A stretch of DNA of 64,000 nt from Thalassotalea litorea (GCF_005843925.1 NZ_VCBC01000005.1:186001-250000); one strand, 5' to 3'. Positions 46,765-57,045 are shown, numbered from the stretch's first letter. The notes: a model not told the origin generated them from the letters alone. Program-made: numbers and translations.

Positions 46765-48192
46765 ATGAGTCAAAGCACTACGACAGAAATGGATTACAAC
46801 TACAAAGTTGTACGTCAATTTACTGTAATGACTGTAATTTGGGGTATTGTTGGCACATTTGTCGGTGTGTTAATCGCTGCCCAGTTAATCTGGCCAGCTC
46901 TTAACTTTGATACGCCCTGGCTTACATACTCTCGTCTCCGTCCTCTGCACACCAATGCGGTAATTTTTGCCTTTGGTACCAGCGCCCTGTTTGCTACATC
47001 CTACTATGTCGTTCAGCGCACCTGTAAAACCACCTTATTTGGTGGTGCTCTCGTACCATTTACGTTTTGGGGCTGGCAGGCAATCATCGTTGCTGCTGCA
47101 GTCACTCTGCCGATGGGCCTGACGTCTTCAAAAGAATATGCTGAGCTGGAATGGCCAATCGATATTCTTATCGCGCTGGTCTGGGTGTCCTATGCCATCG
47201 TCTTCTTCGGTACTTTGGTGAAACGAAATACGTCACATATCTATGTTGCGAACTGGTTTTTCGGTGGTTTCATATTAACGGTTGCGGTATTGCATATAGG
47301 TAATTCTATGGCGATGCCTCTAACCCTGACTAAATCCTATTCCATTTATCCTGGCGCAATTGATGCCATGATGCAGTGGTGGTACGGCCATAATGCCGTA
47401 GGTTTCTTATTAACCGCTGGTTTCCTTGGTATGATGTATTATTTCGTACCGAAACAAGCTGAGCGCCCTGTTTACTCATATCGTTTATCTATCGTTCATT
47501 TCTGGGCGTTAGTGTCATTATACATCTGGGCAGGTCCTCACCACTTACACTACACCGCATTACCTGACTGGACTCAGTCTGTTGGTATGGTAATGTCCAT
47601 TGTTCTGTTCTTACCCTCTTGGGGTGGTATGATTAACGGTATCATGACCCTGTCAGGTGCCTGGGACAAACTGCGTTCAGATCCAATCTTGCGCTTCTTG
47701 ATTGTATCTCTTTCTTTCTATGGCATGTCGACCTTCGAAGGTCCAATGATGGCTATCAAATCCGTAAATGCTCTGTCTCATTATACGGACTGGACTGTTG
47801 GTCACGTTCACTCTGGTGCCCTAGGTTGGGTAGCGATGATCTCGATTGGTTCAATGTACTATTTGATTCCAACTGTATTTAACAAGCCTAAAATGCACTC
47901 GATCAAACTGATCAATGTACATTTCTGGTTGCACACAACAGGTATTGTTCTTTACATCGTAGCAATGTGGATTTCCGGTGTGATGCAGGGTTTGATGTGG
48001 CGTGCGGTGAATACCGACGGTACCTTAACCTACAGCTTCGTTGAAAGCTTACAAGCTTCATATCCATTCTACACTATGCGTTTTATTGGCGGTTGTTTCG
48101 TCGTCGTTGGTTTCTTACTAATGGCCTACAACATGTTTAAAACCATAGGTTCAAAAGAAGAAGGCTCGCAGCGCGAAGCTGTTACGGCTTAA
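46765..48192 (+). CDS. ccoN: Cytochrome cbb3 oxidase subunit I
   Basis: Catalytic heme-copper subunit of the high-affinity oxygen reductase, 475 residues with about twelve hydrophobic segments. It carries the CcoN histidines: [13 protein letters not shown] (low-spin heme), [11 protein letters not shown] (CuB), [14 protein letters not shown] (two CuB His), and [12 protein letters not shown] (heme ligands). The usual cross-linked tyrosine lies in the YGMSTFEG helix. First gene of ccoNOQP, 12 nt before ccoO. Confidence 0.97.
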   Translation: MSQSTTTEMDYNYKVVRQFTVMTVIWGIVGTFVGVLIAAQLIWPALNFDTPWLTYSRLRPLHTNAVIFAFGTSALFATSYYVVQRTCKTTLFGGALVPFTFWGWQAIIVAAAVTLPMGLTSSKEYAELEWPIDILIALVWVSYAIVFFGTLVKRNTSHIYVANWFFGGFILTVAVLHIGNSMAMPLTLTKSYSIYPGAIDAMMQWWYGHNAVGFLLTAGFLGMMYYFVPKQAERPVYSYRLSIVHFWALVSLYIWAGPHHLHYTALPDWTQSVGMVMSIVLFLPSWGGMINGIMTLSGAWDKLRSDPILRFLIVSLSFYGMSTFEGPMMAIKSVNALSHYTDWTVGHVHSGALGWVAMISIGSMYYLIPTVFNKPKMHSIKLINVHFWLHTTGIVLYIVAMWISGVMQGLMWRAVNTDGTLTYSFVESLQASYPFYTMRFIGGCFVVVGFLLMAYNMFKTIGSKEEGSQREAVTA

Positions 48193-48203
48193 GGACGGAA
48201 ACG

Positions 48204-48872
48204 ATGAATAGACATGAAAAAGTAGAACAACACGTCGGTTGGTTTTTTATTGTAACCATTCTGGCCATCAGTATTGGTGGTCTGGTTGAAATCACGCCAT
48301 TGTTTTTCCAAAAGGAAACGACGCAGCCTGTAGATAGCTTGCGTCCGTATACTGCTCTGGAAATGGAAGGTCGTGATATTTATATTCGTGAAGGTTGTAA
48401 TAACTGCCATTCGCAAATGATTCGCCCACTTCGTGCCGAAACCGAGCGTTACGGTCACTATAGTGTTGCTGGTGAATCCGTTTGGGAACACCCATTTTTG
48501 TGGGGTTCTAAACGTACCGGTCCAGATTTGGCCCGCGTAGGTCAACGTTACTCCGATGACTGGCATTATGCGCACTTAATGGATCCTCGTTCCGTGGTTC
48601 CAGAGTCGAATATGCCTTCTTATAAATGGCTGGCTGAAACAGAAATCTCCAATGAGCTTTCCGCTCGGAAGATGCAGCTGTTTAATAAGTTGACAAAAAA
48701 TCGTAGTCATAAGGATGAAGAAGGAAATCCAATCCCTCTTTATTCCGATGAAGATATCGCCAATGCTGGTGCGGAATTTTCCACCACAAAAAGCATTACT
48801 GGTAAGGATGGTCTGACGGAAATGGACGCCCTTATCGCTTACTTACAATCACTAGGTCACGCGTTGAAGTAA
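48204..48872 (+). CDS. ccoO: Cytochrome cbb3 oxidase subunit II (monoheme c)
   Basis: Membrane-anchored cytochrome c of 222 residues. A single N-terminal membrane segment ([20 protein letters not shown]) precedes the heme motif [27 protein letters not shown] supplies the distal methionine. It transfers electrons from CcoP to CcoN. Slightly longer than many CcoO proteins because of a charged segment [14 protein letters not shown]. Confidence 0.95.
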   Translation: MNRHEKVEQHVGWFFIVTILAISIGGLVEITPLFFQKETTQPVDSLRPYTALEMEGRDIYIREGCNNCHSQMIRPLRAETERYGHYSVAGESVWEHPFLWGSKRTGPDLARVGQRYSDDWHYAHLMDPRSVVPESNMPSYKWLAETEISNELSARKMQLFNKLTKNRSHKDEEGNPIPLYSDEDIANAGAEFSTTKSITGKDGLTEMDALIAYLQSLGHALK

Positions 48873-48874
48873 TT

Positions 48875-49054
48875 ATGGATTACGGCACTTTAAGAGGCAT
48901 ATTTACTGTTATTATCTTTGTACTATTTATTATTATAGTAGTATGGGCTTTTAGCAGAAAACGTAAGACTTCATTCGATGAAGCTGCCAATTCTATCTTC
49001 GACGAAGATGATAACGTGAACAAAGAAAAACAGGAGACTAATAAGAATGTCTAG
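48875..49054 (+). CDS. ccoQ: Cytochrome cbb3 oxidase subunit IV (CcoQ/FixQ)
   Basis: Small frame of 59 residues starting MDYGTLRGIF, with one membrane helix (VIIFVLFIIIVVWAFS) and a charged tail (RKRKTSFDEAANSIFDED). Position between ccoO (2 nt gap) and ccoP (8-nt overlap with the ccoP ATG at 49047) and the helix-plus-RKRK pattern identify CcoQ, which stabilises the oxidase complex. The overlap suggests translational coupling to ccoP. Confidence 0.9.
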   Translation: MDYGTLRGIFTVIIFVLFIIIVVWAFSRKRKTSFDEAANSIFDEDDNVNKEKQETNKNV

Positions 49055-50030
49055 CTTCTGGAGTATATGGATCACAGTTCTTACCCTAGGCACGTTAATC
49101 GGATGCTATCTTCTGCTCCGATGGACGTTAACAAATTTCACTGGGGTGGAAGAAGGTGAATCCATGGGCCACGAATTCGATGGCATCGAGGAATTAAACA
49201 ATCCTCTTCCAAAATGGTGGAGTACTTTCTTTCTGGTAACGATTATATGGGGCTTTATATACTTAGCCCTGTATCCAGGTCTTGGAAATTTTAAAGGCTT
49301 GTTTGGATGGAAAAGCTCGAACCAAGGGATTACCAGCCTGGCGGATTCTAAAGCACAAAGCCAAGCCGCAAAAGAAGCGGGATTATTGGTGCAATATGAC
49401 CGCGAAATTGATTCTGCTCAAGAACGTTTTGGACCAATTTTTGAAGGCCTTGCCAAGCAAGACTATAGCGAATTGGTGAAAAACGAAGAAGCCCTGCGTA
49501 TTGGTCAGCGTTTGTTTTTACAAAACTGTGCTCAGTGTCACGGCTCTGACGGAAAAGGCACCACTGGCTTCCCTGACCTGACGGACGGTGATTGGTTATA
49601 TGGCGGTTCGCCTGAAGCCATCGAGGAAACCTTACTTCATGGTCGTAAGGCCCAAGGTATGATTGCCTGGAATACCATGCTTGGTGGCGAGCAAGGGGTG
49701 AAAGAAGTTGCCGCCTATGTTCGTAGCATGAGTGGTATGGAAGTGGATTCAGAATTAGCCGATGCAGGTAAAGAGAAGTTTGCCATGTGCGTAGCATGTC
49801 ACGGTGCTGATGGTGAAGGTAGCCAGGCAATGGGTATTGCTTTAGGCGCTCCTCGACTAAACGACGATATCTGGCTATATGGTGGTTCACCTCGAGCCGT
49901 TGAAGCAAGTATCCGTAATGGTCGCGCTGGTGTGATGCCTGCCTGGAAAGATTTTCTTGGCGAAGATAAAATCCGCGTAGTCAGTGCCTACGTTTATAGC
50001 TTGTCTGCTGAAAATACAGAAAGCGAATAA
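49047..50030 (+). CDS. ccoP: Cytochrome cbb3 oxidase subunit III (diheme c)
   Basis: Protein of 327 residues with two N-terminal membrane segments joined by EEGESMGHEFDGIEELNNPLP, the conserved CcoP link, and two cytochrome c domains with heme sites NCAQCHGSDGKG and MCVACHGADGEG. Axial methionines are in GMIAWNT and VMPAWKDF. It accepts electrons from soluble cytochromes. A strong hairpin terminator follows, ending the ccoNOQP transcript. Confidence 0.96.
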   Translation: MSSFWSIWITVLTLGTLIGCYLLLRWTLTNFTGVEEGESMGHEFDGIEELNNPLPKWWSTFFLVTIIWGFIYLALYPGLGNFKGLFGWKSSNQGITSLADSKAQSQAAKEAGLLVQYDREIDSAQERFGPIFEGLAKQDYSELVKNEEALRIGQRLFLQNCAQCHGSDGKGTTGFPDLTDGDWLYGGSPEAIEETLLHGRKAQGMIAWNTMLGGEQGVKEVAAYVRSMSGMEVDSELADAGKEKFAMCVACHGADGEGSQAMGIALGAPRLNDDIWLYGGSPRAVEASIRNGRAGVMPAWKDFLGEDKIRVVSAYVYSLSAENTESE

Positions 50031-50043
50031 TCCAGACCCCGAT

Positions 50044-50080
50044 AAACCCTGTACAAAATTATTGTACAGGGTTTATTTTT
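50044..50080 (+). terminator. Terminator of ccoNOQP
   Basis: Thirteen-base-pair stem AAACCCTGTACAA / TTGTACAGGGTTT with loop AATTA, followed by ATTTTT. It separates the structural genes from the assembly genes. Confidence 0.9.
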
Positions 50081-50245
50081 GTCTGAAACCAGGTCCCGCC
50101 TTAACAGGTTAAATCAGCATAGGTTTCTTTAACCTCATTCAGTTATCAACCCGATATCTATGCTTATTTAACTTCACAGCGAAAAGCGTTAAAATTGCAC
50201 ATTCCGTAATCCACTGACCTTTTTCACTCAACAATAGGTTTTTTT

Positions 50246-50728
50246 ATGACAACCCGCTGGTACAAAGAGCCCTGGGCTTATTTCGTTTTCTTCCTCCCGC
50301 TTAGTGCCGTCATTGCCGGTATTACCACATTTATCATCGCCAATACGAATGCTGATACCGTTGTCGTTGATGACTATTACAAAAAAGGTAAAAGCATTAA
50401 TCTGGAAATTTCTAAAATAAAGGAAGCAGAAAAACTCGGCGTAACTTTCGATATGAAAGTATCGGATACTGAGATCATTTTAAAACCGACCGGAAATGAA
50501 TCCAGCTTTGCGTTGCTTAACGTCAGTTTCTATCACCCTACTCTCGCGGCACGAGATTTTAATCTGGTACTGACCGCCGATGGGAATGGTTGGTATCGAC
50601 AAACGTTTGAGCAATCCATTGATGGTAAATGGCGTATTCAGGTTTTACCTTTTGATAAGCGCTGGAAGCTGCAAACCACAGTGGCGTTACCTCAATCTGA
50701 CTTCAGGCCTTTTGAATTACAATATTGA
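50246..50728 (+). CDS. ccoH: cbb3 oxidase assembly protein CcoH/FixH
   Basis: Protein of 160 residues with one N-terminal membrane segment (AYFVFFLPLSAVIAGITTFIIA) followed by the family motif VVVDDYYKKGKSINLE and a periplasmic beta-domain (VSFYHPTLAARDF, WRIQVLPFDKRWKL). FixH works with the CcoI copper ATPase in cbb3 maturation. Its TGA stop overlaps the ccoI ATG by one base. No ccoG is found next to it. Confidence 0.9.
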   Translation: MTTRWYKEPWAYFVFFLPLSAVIAGITTFIIANTNADTVVVDDYYKKGKSINLEISKIKEAEKLGVTFDMKVSDTEIILKPTGNESSFALLNVSFYHPTLAARDFNLVLTADGNGWYRQTFEQSIDGKWRIQVLPFDKRWKLQTTVALPQSDFRPFELQY

Positions 50729-53151
50729 TGATCAACATGGATTGTTTTCATTGCGGTGAAGTAATACCACCGGGGTTGAGTCTTAACGTCACCATACATG
50801 GTAAATCTGAGCCCATGTGCTGCATCGGTTGTCAGGCGGTTGCAGAGGCAATTGTTGACAACAACCTCGACGATTATTACCGTTTCAGAACCGAAAAAGG
50901 CAATAAGGCAAACGCCGATATCCCACAACAGTTGCAGGTCAGTCAATTTGTTGATGATCAACAGCTGCAATCCGAGTTTACTTTTGAAACCGATGGCCAC
51001 CAGGAAACCATTTTGTCTATCGAGGGTATGAGCTGTGCGGCTTGTGCCTGGTTGATAGAAAAGCAACTGTCCCCACAAACCGGAATTATCAAAGCTCAAG
51101 TCAATGCGACAACGCAACGTGCAACGATCGCCTGGGATAAAGAGCAAGTTAAGCTCAGCGACATCATTACCGCGATTGCCCGGATCGGCTATTCAGCCTT
51201 ACCATTTAAAGCTAACGCCACGGAAATAAAAAACAACCAACAAAGCAAAGCCTTTATTCGACGGCTTGGCATCAGCGGCATTCTGACCATGCAGGTTATG
51301 ATGATCGCCTTTGGTTTGTATTTTGGTGCGTTTAGTGATTTAAGTGAACACAATTTAATGTATTTGCGTGCCACAAGTCTGGTTCTCACCTTGCCGATCG
51401 TCACCTACGGTGCCTTTCCGTTCTATCTCGGTGCCATAAACGCGCTCAAGGGCCGCCGGTTAACGATGGATGTTCCGGTTGCCATTGCGATAAGTCTGGC
51501 ATTTATGGCCAGTTGCTGGGCGACCTTCTACCAGCAAGGGGAAGTCTATTTCGAATCTGTTGCTATGTTTACCTTTTTGCTATTGATTGGAAAGTTTATG
51601 GAGTTCAGAGCTCGGGCGCGTGCTGCGGAAGTGTCAGCCAACCTGTTAAAACTAATGCCTTTGTCGGCAACGTTAATAGAGGGTGACAAAGAAACGATCG
51701 TCAGTGCCAAACATCTGAATATTGGCGATATGTGTCTAGTAAAACCGGGAGAAACCATTCCCGGAGATGGTGTCATTATGCAAGGGGAAACCAGCATTAA
51801 TGAAGCCATGTTAACTGGTGAGTCGGCGCCGGTAAGCAAAACAATGGGCGATCAAGTGTTCGCAGGAACCGTCAATACCGATGGTAATTTACAAATTAAA
51901 ATTAACGCGACTAACGCCGACAATTTTCTTACCAATATTATTCGCATTAGCGAGAAAGCCCAAAACCACAAACCAGCGATTGCAAAACTTTCGGATAAAA
52001 TAGCCCAGTATTTTGTGGCGATCATTCTAATTACCGCGGTTTTCACTTGGTTTTATTGGGCGCAGGAAGACGCCAGCCATGCATTTTGGGTCACTATTTC
52101 AGTATTAGTGGCAACCTGTCCCTGTGCGTTGTCACTGGCGACACCAACCGCATTGACCTGCGGTACTATTCGCTTAAACCGTCATGGTATTATGGTTAAA
52201 AGCGCCCACGTTATCGAAACGATGAATCAGGTTGATACCTATGCGTTTGATAAAACCGGTACCCTGACCCATGGCAAGTTTTCATTAAATGATGTCAAAC
52301 TATATCCTTGTGAGCTTAATAAAGAACAGGTATTGGCATTGGCGAGTGCTTTAGAAATCAATTCTCAGCACCCTATTGCGGATGCCTTTGCACCATACAG
52401 ACGCCACGACATCAACATCACCAATGCCCAAACCTATACTAGTTGTGGTGTTAAAGGTTTGTATCAAGGAAAGAATGTATTGATTGGCAAAGCCAGTTGG
52501 GTCAAGCAATGTATCGGTCACACCGACCGTGCAGAAGCGGATGCTTCGTCAATACAAAGTAATTGCATTCTGGCCTTTGATGATCAGCTAATTGCGGAGT
52601 TTTTTCTCGATGACGACATTCGTGAAGATGCTCCATCGGTACTTGCACAACTTAACCAGTCCGCTGACACCCAATTACTCAGTGGAGATAACTTAGCCGG
52701 TGTTGAGCGTTTTGCCAAACACATGGCTAGCCAGGGTGGAAAATTTAATGCCGTGCAAGGTAACCTGAGCGCAGCACAAAAGCTGGAAACCCTACGAGCG
52801 TTAACCGAACAACAAAAAAATGTTGCTATGGTTGGTGATGGCGTCAATGACGCGCCAGTATTTGCCGGAGCTCATGTGTCTATCGCGATGGGCAGTGGCA
52901 CCGAAATCGCCAAAACCGGAGCCGATGTTATTTTACTGGATAACCGTTTGTCCAGCTTGCTATCCTTAAAAGATACATCGAAGCGTACGCAAGGTATTAT
53001 CAAACAAAACTTTATCTGGGCGATGGCCTATAATGCGATCGTGCTTCCTTTAGCGGTATGTGGTTATATAACACCATATTTTGCTGTATTAGGAATGTCC
53101 GCCAGCTCTCTGATTGTGGTTACAAACTCCTTAAGGCTCTTGAAAAAATGA
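50728..53151 (+). CDS. ccoI: Copper-translocating P-type ATPase CcoI/FixI
   Basis: P1B-type ATPase of about 807 residues needed to metallate cbb3 oxidase. It opens with a cysteine-rich region (MDCFHCGE, EPMCCIGCQAV), then a heavy-metal domain GMSCAACAW, eight membrane segments, the metal-site CPC in ATCPCALSLATP, actuator TGES, phosphorylation DKTGTLTHGKF, and GDGVNDAPVF. ATG 50728 overlaps the ccoH stop, suggesting coupling; ATGA overlap with ccoS follows. Confidence 0.95.
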   Translation: MINMDCFHCGEVIPPGLSLNVTIHGKSEPMCCIGCQAVAEAIVDNNLDDYYRFRTEKGNKANADIPQQLQVSQFVDDQQLQSEFTFETDGHQETILSIEGMSCAACAWLIEKQLSPQTGIIKAQVNATTQRATIAWDKEQVKLSDIITAIARIGYSALPFKANATEIKNNQQSKAFIRRLGISGILTMQVMMIAFGLYFGAFSDLSEHNLMYLRATSLVLTLPIVTYGAFPFYLGAINALKGRRLTMDVPVAIAISLAFMASCWATFYQQGEVYFESVAMFTFLLLIGKFMEFRARARAAEVSANLLKLMPLSATLIEGDKETIVSAKHLNIGDMCLVKPGETIPGDGVIMQGETSINEAMLTGESAPVSKTMGDQVFAGTVNTDGNLQIKINATNADNFLTNIIRISEKAQNHKPAIAKLSDKIAQYFVAIILITAVFTWFYWAQEDASHAFWVTISVLVATCPCALSLATPTALTCGTIRLNRHGIMVKSAHVIETMNQVDTYAFDKTGTLTHGKFSLNDVKLYPCELNKEQVLALASALEINSQHPIADAFAPYRRHDINITNAQTYTSCGVKGLYQGKNVLIGKASWVKQCIGHTDRAEADASSIQSNCILAFDDQLIAEFFLDDDIREDAPSVLAQLNQSADTQLLSGDNLAGVERFAKHMASQGGKFNAVQGNLSAAQKLETLRALTEQQKNVAMVGDGVNDAPVFAGAHVSIAMGSGTEIAKTGADVILLDNRLSSLLSLKDTSKRTQGIIKQNFIWAMAYNAIVLPLAVCGYITPYFAVLGMSASSLIVVTNSLRLLKK

Positions 53152-53459
53152 GTGTGATTTACATATTAATTCCTATCGCGATACTATTTACAGCGGTCGC
53201 CATTTATCTGTTTTTCTGGGCAGTGAAATCTGAGCAATTCGATGATTTAGAAAAACAAGGAATGAGCATTTTGTTCGACGACGAGCCGGTAAACCGTGCC
53301 CAGTCAACGGAAGAATCGAAAGCCGCCGTGAATGCTAGTGCTATGACTGATGCTGTTACCGATACTGTCGATACTAATACCAATCCCGATGTCGACGTTG
53401 GTTCCGGTGTCGAAAATAAGAGCAAGGCTAGCGATAACGCTACTTCTGCGGATAACTAG
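53148..53459 (+). CDS. ccoS: cbb3 oxidase assembly protein CcoS/FixS with long acidic tail
   Basis: Protein of 103 residues. The first 50 match CcoS: one membrane helix (VIYILIPIAILFTAVAIYLFFW) then AVKSEQFDDLEKQGMSILFDDE. A low-complexity tail of about 55 residues rich in Asp, Thr, Asn, Ser and Ala follows, which is longer than usual. Starts by ATGA overlap with ccoI. CcoS is required for heme or copper insertion into CcoN. Confidence 0.9.
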   Translation: MSVIYILIPIAILFTAVAIYLFFWAVKSEQFDDLEKQGMSILFDDEPVNRAQSTEESKAAVNASAMTDAVTDTVDTNTNPDVDVGSGVENKSKASDNATSADN

Positions 53460-53473
53460 TCAAAGGCCTGCCA

Positions 53474-54139
53474 ATGGAAATGGATGTCATCTCTGCGTTT
53501 ATTGTCGGTCTTGCCGGTGCTGGTCATTGTATTGCAATGTGCGGCGGCATTACGTCGATGCTAACTCAGTCGATTGGTCGAGATAAACCGCCCGCAACGC
53601 TGATTATTTCTTATAATCTTGGCCGCATATTTTCCTACACTATTGCTGGTGTTATTGCTGGCTTTACCGGTTCATTGGCAGCCAAGTCGATTGGCCTACC
53701 GATCGCAGTATTACAGCTGATAGCTGCAGTATTTTTAATTTTACTCGGCTTATATGTTGGACAATGGTTGTTCCTGTTGCATCGGGTCGAGGCGATGGGT
53801 AAACACCTTTGGCGGCATATACAGCCATTTTCGAAACGATTCTTGCCAGTCATGTCAAGTGCTCAGGCATTGGCGTTAGGCGCCATCTGGGGTTGGTTAC
53901 CTTGTGGATTGGTCTATTCAACACTCACCTGGAGCATGGCTAGTGGCGATGCGTTACAAGGCGGCGCCATCATGCTCGCCTTTGGTTTAGGAACATTACC
54001 CGCATTGTTTACCTTAAGTGTGAGCTTTAGTTGGTTGACCGACCAATTACGGAAACACTGGGTCAAAAAAGCCAGCGGTGGATTTTTACTAATCTACGGA
54101 ATTTACTCATTAAATATTGCACTCAAAAACCTGTTTTAG
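53474..54139 (+). CDS. SafE/TauE-like (DsbD-TM-type) membrane protein of the cbb3 cluster
   Basis: Protein of 221 residues with about six hydrophobic segments and the motif GHCIAMCGG near the N-terminus, the mark of the sulfite exporter TauE/SafE / DsbD_2-like family found after ccoS in many gammaproteobacteria. A second conserved site is ALGAIWGWLPCGLVYSTL. The paired Cys suggest metal or thiol transport related to oxidase maturation; this is inferred from position. AAAGG lies 7 nt before the ATG. Confidence 0.82.
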   Translation: MEMDVISAFIVGLAGAGHCIAMCGGITSMLTQSIGRDKPPATLIISYNLGRIFSYTIAGVIAGFTGSLAAKSIGLPIAVLQLIAAVFLILLGLYVGQWLFLLHRVEAMGKHLWRHIQPFSKRFLPVMSSAQALALGAIWGWLPCGLVYSTLTWSMASGDALQGGAIMLAFGLGTLPALFTLSVSFSWLTDQLRKHWVKKASGGFLLIYGIYSLNIALKNLF

Positions 54140-54181
54140 TACTCTTGTCGTTAAAGTTTTAACGTATCCATCACTGTATTT

Positions 54182-54883
54182 ATGTCTACATCCCCAAATA
54201 TTTCTTGTGCCAATTGCCGAATCAGCGAACTGTGTCTGCCATTCAGCTTGTCAAACAGTGAATTAAATTTGCTGGATGAAATCATAAAACGCAAAAAACC
54301 AATCCAAAAAAATCAGACGTTGTTTAAAATTGGCGATACTCTGAGTGGTTTGTATGCAATCCGTTCTGGCACATTTAAATCCTATATCGAAAACGCCCAA
54401 GGGGAACATCAAGTCACTGGGTTTCATTTACCAGGCGATGTCATCGGCTTTGATGCCCTAGCAGATAAAACGCACCCAGGTACAACTCAAGCGTTAGAAA
54501 CCGCGATGGTATGCGAGATCCCTTATGATGTTCTCGACCAGCTATCAAACCAGATCCCACGGTTAAAAATGCAGATTATGTCGTTGATGAGCGCTGAGCT
54601 TAACTATAACCAGCGCCATTTGTTAAGCATTAACCAAGAAAGTGCGGCGCAAAAACTGGCCCGATTTTTAGTCAAATTTGGTGACCGACTAGCAGAAAGA
54701 CAACTATCATCAAAAGAATTCCAATTACCTATGACTCGCACTGACCTGGGTAACTACCTTGGGTTAACCGTCGAAACCGTTTCCAGGTTATTAAGTCGCT
54801 TTCAGCAAAACCAGTGGATTACACTGGATAAAAAATTCGTCACAATTATCGATCATAGTGCACTTCTCCAACTTACTGATTAA
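54182..54883 (+). CDS. fnr: Oxygen-sensing transcription regulator FNR (EtrA)
   Basis: CRP/FNR-family regulator of 233 residues. Three N-terminal cysteines in SCANCRISELC plus one in AMVCEIPYD are the 4Fe-4S ligands equivalent to Cys20, 23, 29 and 122 of E. coli FNR. The effector domain keeps KPIQKNQTLFKIGD, LYAIRSGTFKSY and GFHLPGDVIGFDAL; the helix-turn-helix is LGLTVETVSRLLSRFQ. The N-terminus is shorter than in E. coli. Lies after the cbb3 genes it probably controls. Confidence 0.95.
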   Translation: MSTSPNISCANCRISELCLPFSLSNSELNLLDEIIKRKKPIQKNQTLFKIGDTLSGLYAIRSGTFKSYIENAQGEHQVTGFHLPGDVIGFDALADKTHPGTTQALETAMVCEIPYDVLDQLSNQIPRLKMQIMSLMSAELNYNQRHLLSINQESAAQKLARFLVKFGDRLAERQLSSKEFQLPMTRTDLGNYLGLTVETVSRLLSRFQQNQWITLDKKFVTIIDHSALLQLTD

Positions 54884-55016
54884 GCCCCCGCTATAACTCA
54901 CTTTTTATTTGTATCCCTGTCAATATCGGATTAAGCTTAATACCAGTCGAACTGACGCAAATTGAACCAGTCAATCTGTATTCACGTAATCTCAATTGCT
55001 GACAAAGGGTGGAGCT

Positions 55017-55940
55017 ATGGAAAGGTATCGAAATATTCTGGTGGTCGTTGATCCCGATAGTGACGATCAAAAAGCATTGCAAAGAGCATGCACGATTGCC
55101 AAACAGACGGGTGACAAAATTACCGCATTACTGGTGATTTTTGATTTTTCCTATGAAATGACGACCATGCTTTCTGGTGATGAACGCGAAGCAATGCGAA
55201 AATCGGTCGTTAAAGACCGTCAATCCTGGCTCGACGACTTAGTTAAAGAGTATGATCATCCCATGGAAACGAAAGCCGTCTGGCACAACCGTCCATTTGA
55301 AGTGATTATCGAAGAAGTCATTAAAAACAAGTTTGATGTTGTCGTAAAAAGTACCCACGAGCACCCTACTTTACAGTCCGTTATTTTTACGCCAACAGAT
55401 TGGCATTTAATTCGTAAATGTCCAGTTCCATTACTTTTGGTTAAAGATCATGAATGGCCTGAAAATGGTCATATCCTTGCGGCGGTCAATGCCAGTAGCG
55501 AAGAAGAAAGTCATCGTGCATTAAACAACACAATCACCGACGCGGCTCTTACCTTGAGTAAATTGATCACTGCCGATGTGCATTTGGTAAATTCTTATCC
55601 TGGTACCCCAGTAAATATCGCCATTGAGATCCCTGAATTCGATGCCGGTGAATACAACAAAACAATGCGTGAGCATCATCAGAAAATGATGGAAGAACAT
55701 GCGAAAAAATACCAAATAGAATCTCAATACCTACATGTTGAAGAAGGTCTGCCGGAGGATGTGATTGAAAAAGTCGCGAATGATATTGATGCAGAGCTTG
55801 TTATACTCGGCACAATTGGCAGAACCGGTTTATCCGCCGTATTTATTGGTAATACCGCCGAGCATGTCATTGACAGACTAAATTGTGATTTACTCGCATT
55901 AAAGCCAGATGGTTACATTTCACCCATTGAAGAATCGTAA
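55017..55940 (+). CDS. uspE: Universal stress protein UspE
   Basis: Two tandem Usp domains in about 307 residues (ERYRNILVVVDPDSDDQ and the second starting at GHILAAVNASSEEE). The second domain keeps the ATP-binding-like VILGTIGRTGLSAVFIGNTAEHVID. The role in E. coli is general stress survival. ATG 55017 is preferred with AAGGG seven nt upstream. Position after fnr is typical for gammaproteobacteria. Confidence 0.92.
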   Translation: MERYRNILVVVDPDSDDQKALQRACTIAKQTGDKITALLVIFDFSYEMTTMLSGDEREAMRKSVVKDRQSWLDDLVKEYDHPMETKAVWHNRPFEVIIEEVIKNKFDVVVKSTHEHPTLQSVIFTPTDWHLIRKCPVPLLLVKDHEWPENGHILAAVNASSEEESHRALNNTITDAALTLSKLITADVHLVNSYPGTPVNIAIEIPEFDAGEYNKTMREHHQKMMEEHAKKYQIESQYLHVEEGLPEDVIEKVANDIDAELVILGTIGRTGLSAVFIGNTAEHVIDRLNCDLLALKPDGYISPIEES

Positions 55941-56034
55941 CAAATAACCATAAAAATGGACGCAAAGCGTTGAAACCGTTTGCCCCGGCACCTGGCTTGG
56001 CTATAATACGCCCTTTTTTGCATGGGTTGGTTAC

Positions 56035-56949
56035 ATGTCCACACAAGTAGCATTTGAAAAACAGCAGTTAAAACAGCTGGAAAAGCGATTTCGTCACCAC
56101 GTTGGCAAGGCGATCAGTGATTACAAGATGATCGAAGACGGCGACAAGGTGATGGTATGCTTGTCAGGTGGTGCAGACAGTTACACCATGCTCGATATTC
56201 TTCTTAAATTAAAAGCTTCGGCGCCAATCAAGTTTGATATTGTTGCCGTTAACCTCGATCAGAAGCAACCGGGTTTTCCTGAACATATTTTACCGGAATA
56301 CCTGCAACAACTCGGTGTTGACTATCAAATCGTCGAAGAAGACACCTACGCGATTGTCAAAGACAAAATTCCTGAAGGAAAAACCACCTGTAGCCTCTGT
56401 TCACGTTTACGTCGCGCCATATTGTACAAGGCCGCAATAGCACTAGGAGCCACAAAAATCGCATTAGGTCACCACCGCGATGATATGATCGAAACCCTAT
56501 TGCTTAATATGTTTTTCAACGGCAAAACTAAAACCATGCCCGCAAAACTGGTTAGCGATAACGGCGAACACGTCGTGATACGTCCTCTTGCTTATGCAAA
56601 AGAGAAAGAAATAAAACAATACGCTAAGCTTAAACAATTCCCAATTATTCCTTGTAATTTATGCGGAAGTCAGCCAAATCTGCAGCGACAAAACATCAAA
56701 GCCATGTTGCGTGACTGGGATGAACGTTTCCCGGGCCGGGCCGAATCTATCTTTACCGCAATGCAAAATATTGTGCCTTCGCATATGGCCGACCAACAAC
56801 TGTTTGATTTTAAAAATGTCGATCTCGAATCGGGTGTAATTAACGGTGGTGACCTGGCATTTGATCCCGAACCGATCGCACCGGAAAATTTAGCAACAGA
56901 TCACAACGCGAATATTCAACAGTCGATTAACATCGTTGAAATAAAATAA
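56035..56949 (+). CDS. ttcA: tRNA-cytidine(32) 2-sulfurtransferase TtcA
   Basis: Thiolates C32 of certain tRNAs, an iron-sulfur PP-loop enzyme of 304 residues. PP-loop is [11 protein letters not shown] (many relatives have Lys in place of Ala here); cluster cysteines lie in [11 protein letters not shown] and [27 protein letters not shown] is the downstream ATP-site motif, and RNIVPSHM-like text near the end is typical. Stands after uspE, the usual gammaproteobacterial order. Confidence 0.95.
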   Translation: MSTQVAFEKQQLKQLEKRFRHHVGKAISDYKMIEDGDKVMVCLSGGADSYTMLDILLKLKASAPIKFDIVAVNLDQKQPGFPEHILPEYLQQLGVDYQIVEEDTYAIVKDKIPEGKTTCSLCSRLRRAILYKAAIALGATKIALGHHRDDMIETLLLNMFFNGKTKTMPAKLVSDNGEHVVIRPLAYAKEKEIKQYAKLKQFPIIPCNLCGSQPNLQRQNIKAMLRDWDERFPGRAESIFTAMQNIVPSHMADQQLFDFKNVDLESGVINGGDLAFDPEPIAPENLATDHNANIQQSINIVEIK

Positions 56950-56983
56950 CGGAAAATCGCCGTTTTTAGCAAATATTCCGTAA

Positions 56984-57008
56984 AAAGATGTAATTTAGCT
57001 ACATCTTT
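56984..57008. promoter_or_regulatory. Perfect 9-bp stem-loop ahead of the purine permease
   Basis: AAAGATGTA (56984-56992) and TACATCTTT (57000-57008) around ATTTAGC, 37 bp before the permease ATG. It has no T-run, so an operator or leader hairpin is more likely than a terminator. It lacks the conserved core of a purine riboswitch. Confidence 0.45.
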
Positions 57009-57045
57009 GGGTAAAATGCCGCAATTTTTTTGTAAGGACCAATCG

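Noticed and set aside
56950..57045. Purine riboswitch before the AzgA-type permease
   Set aside because: Only one short hairpin is present; the three-way junction and conserved loop bases are lacking.
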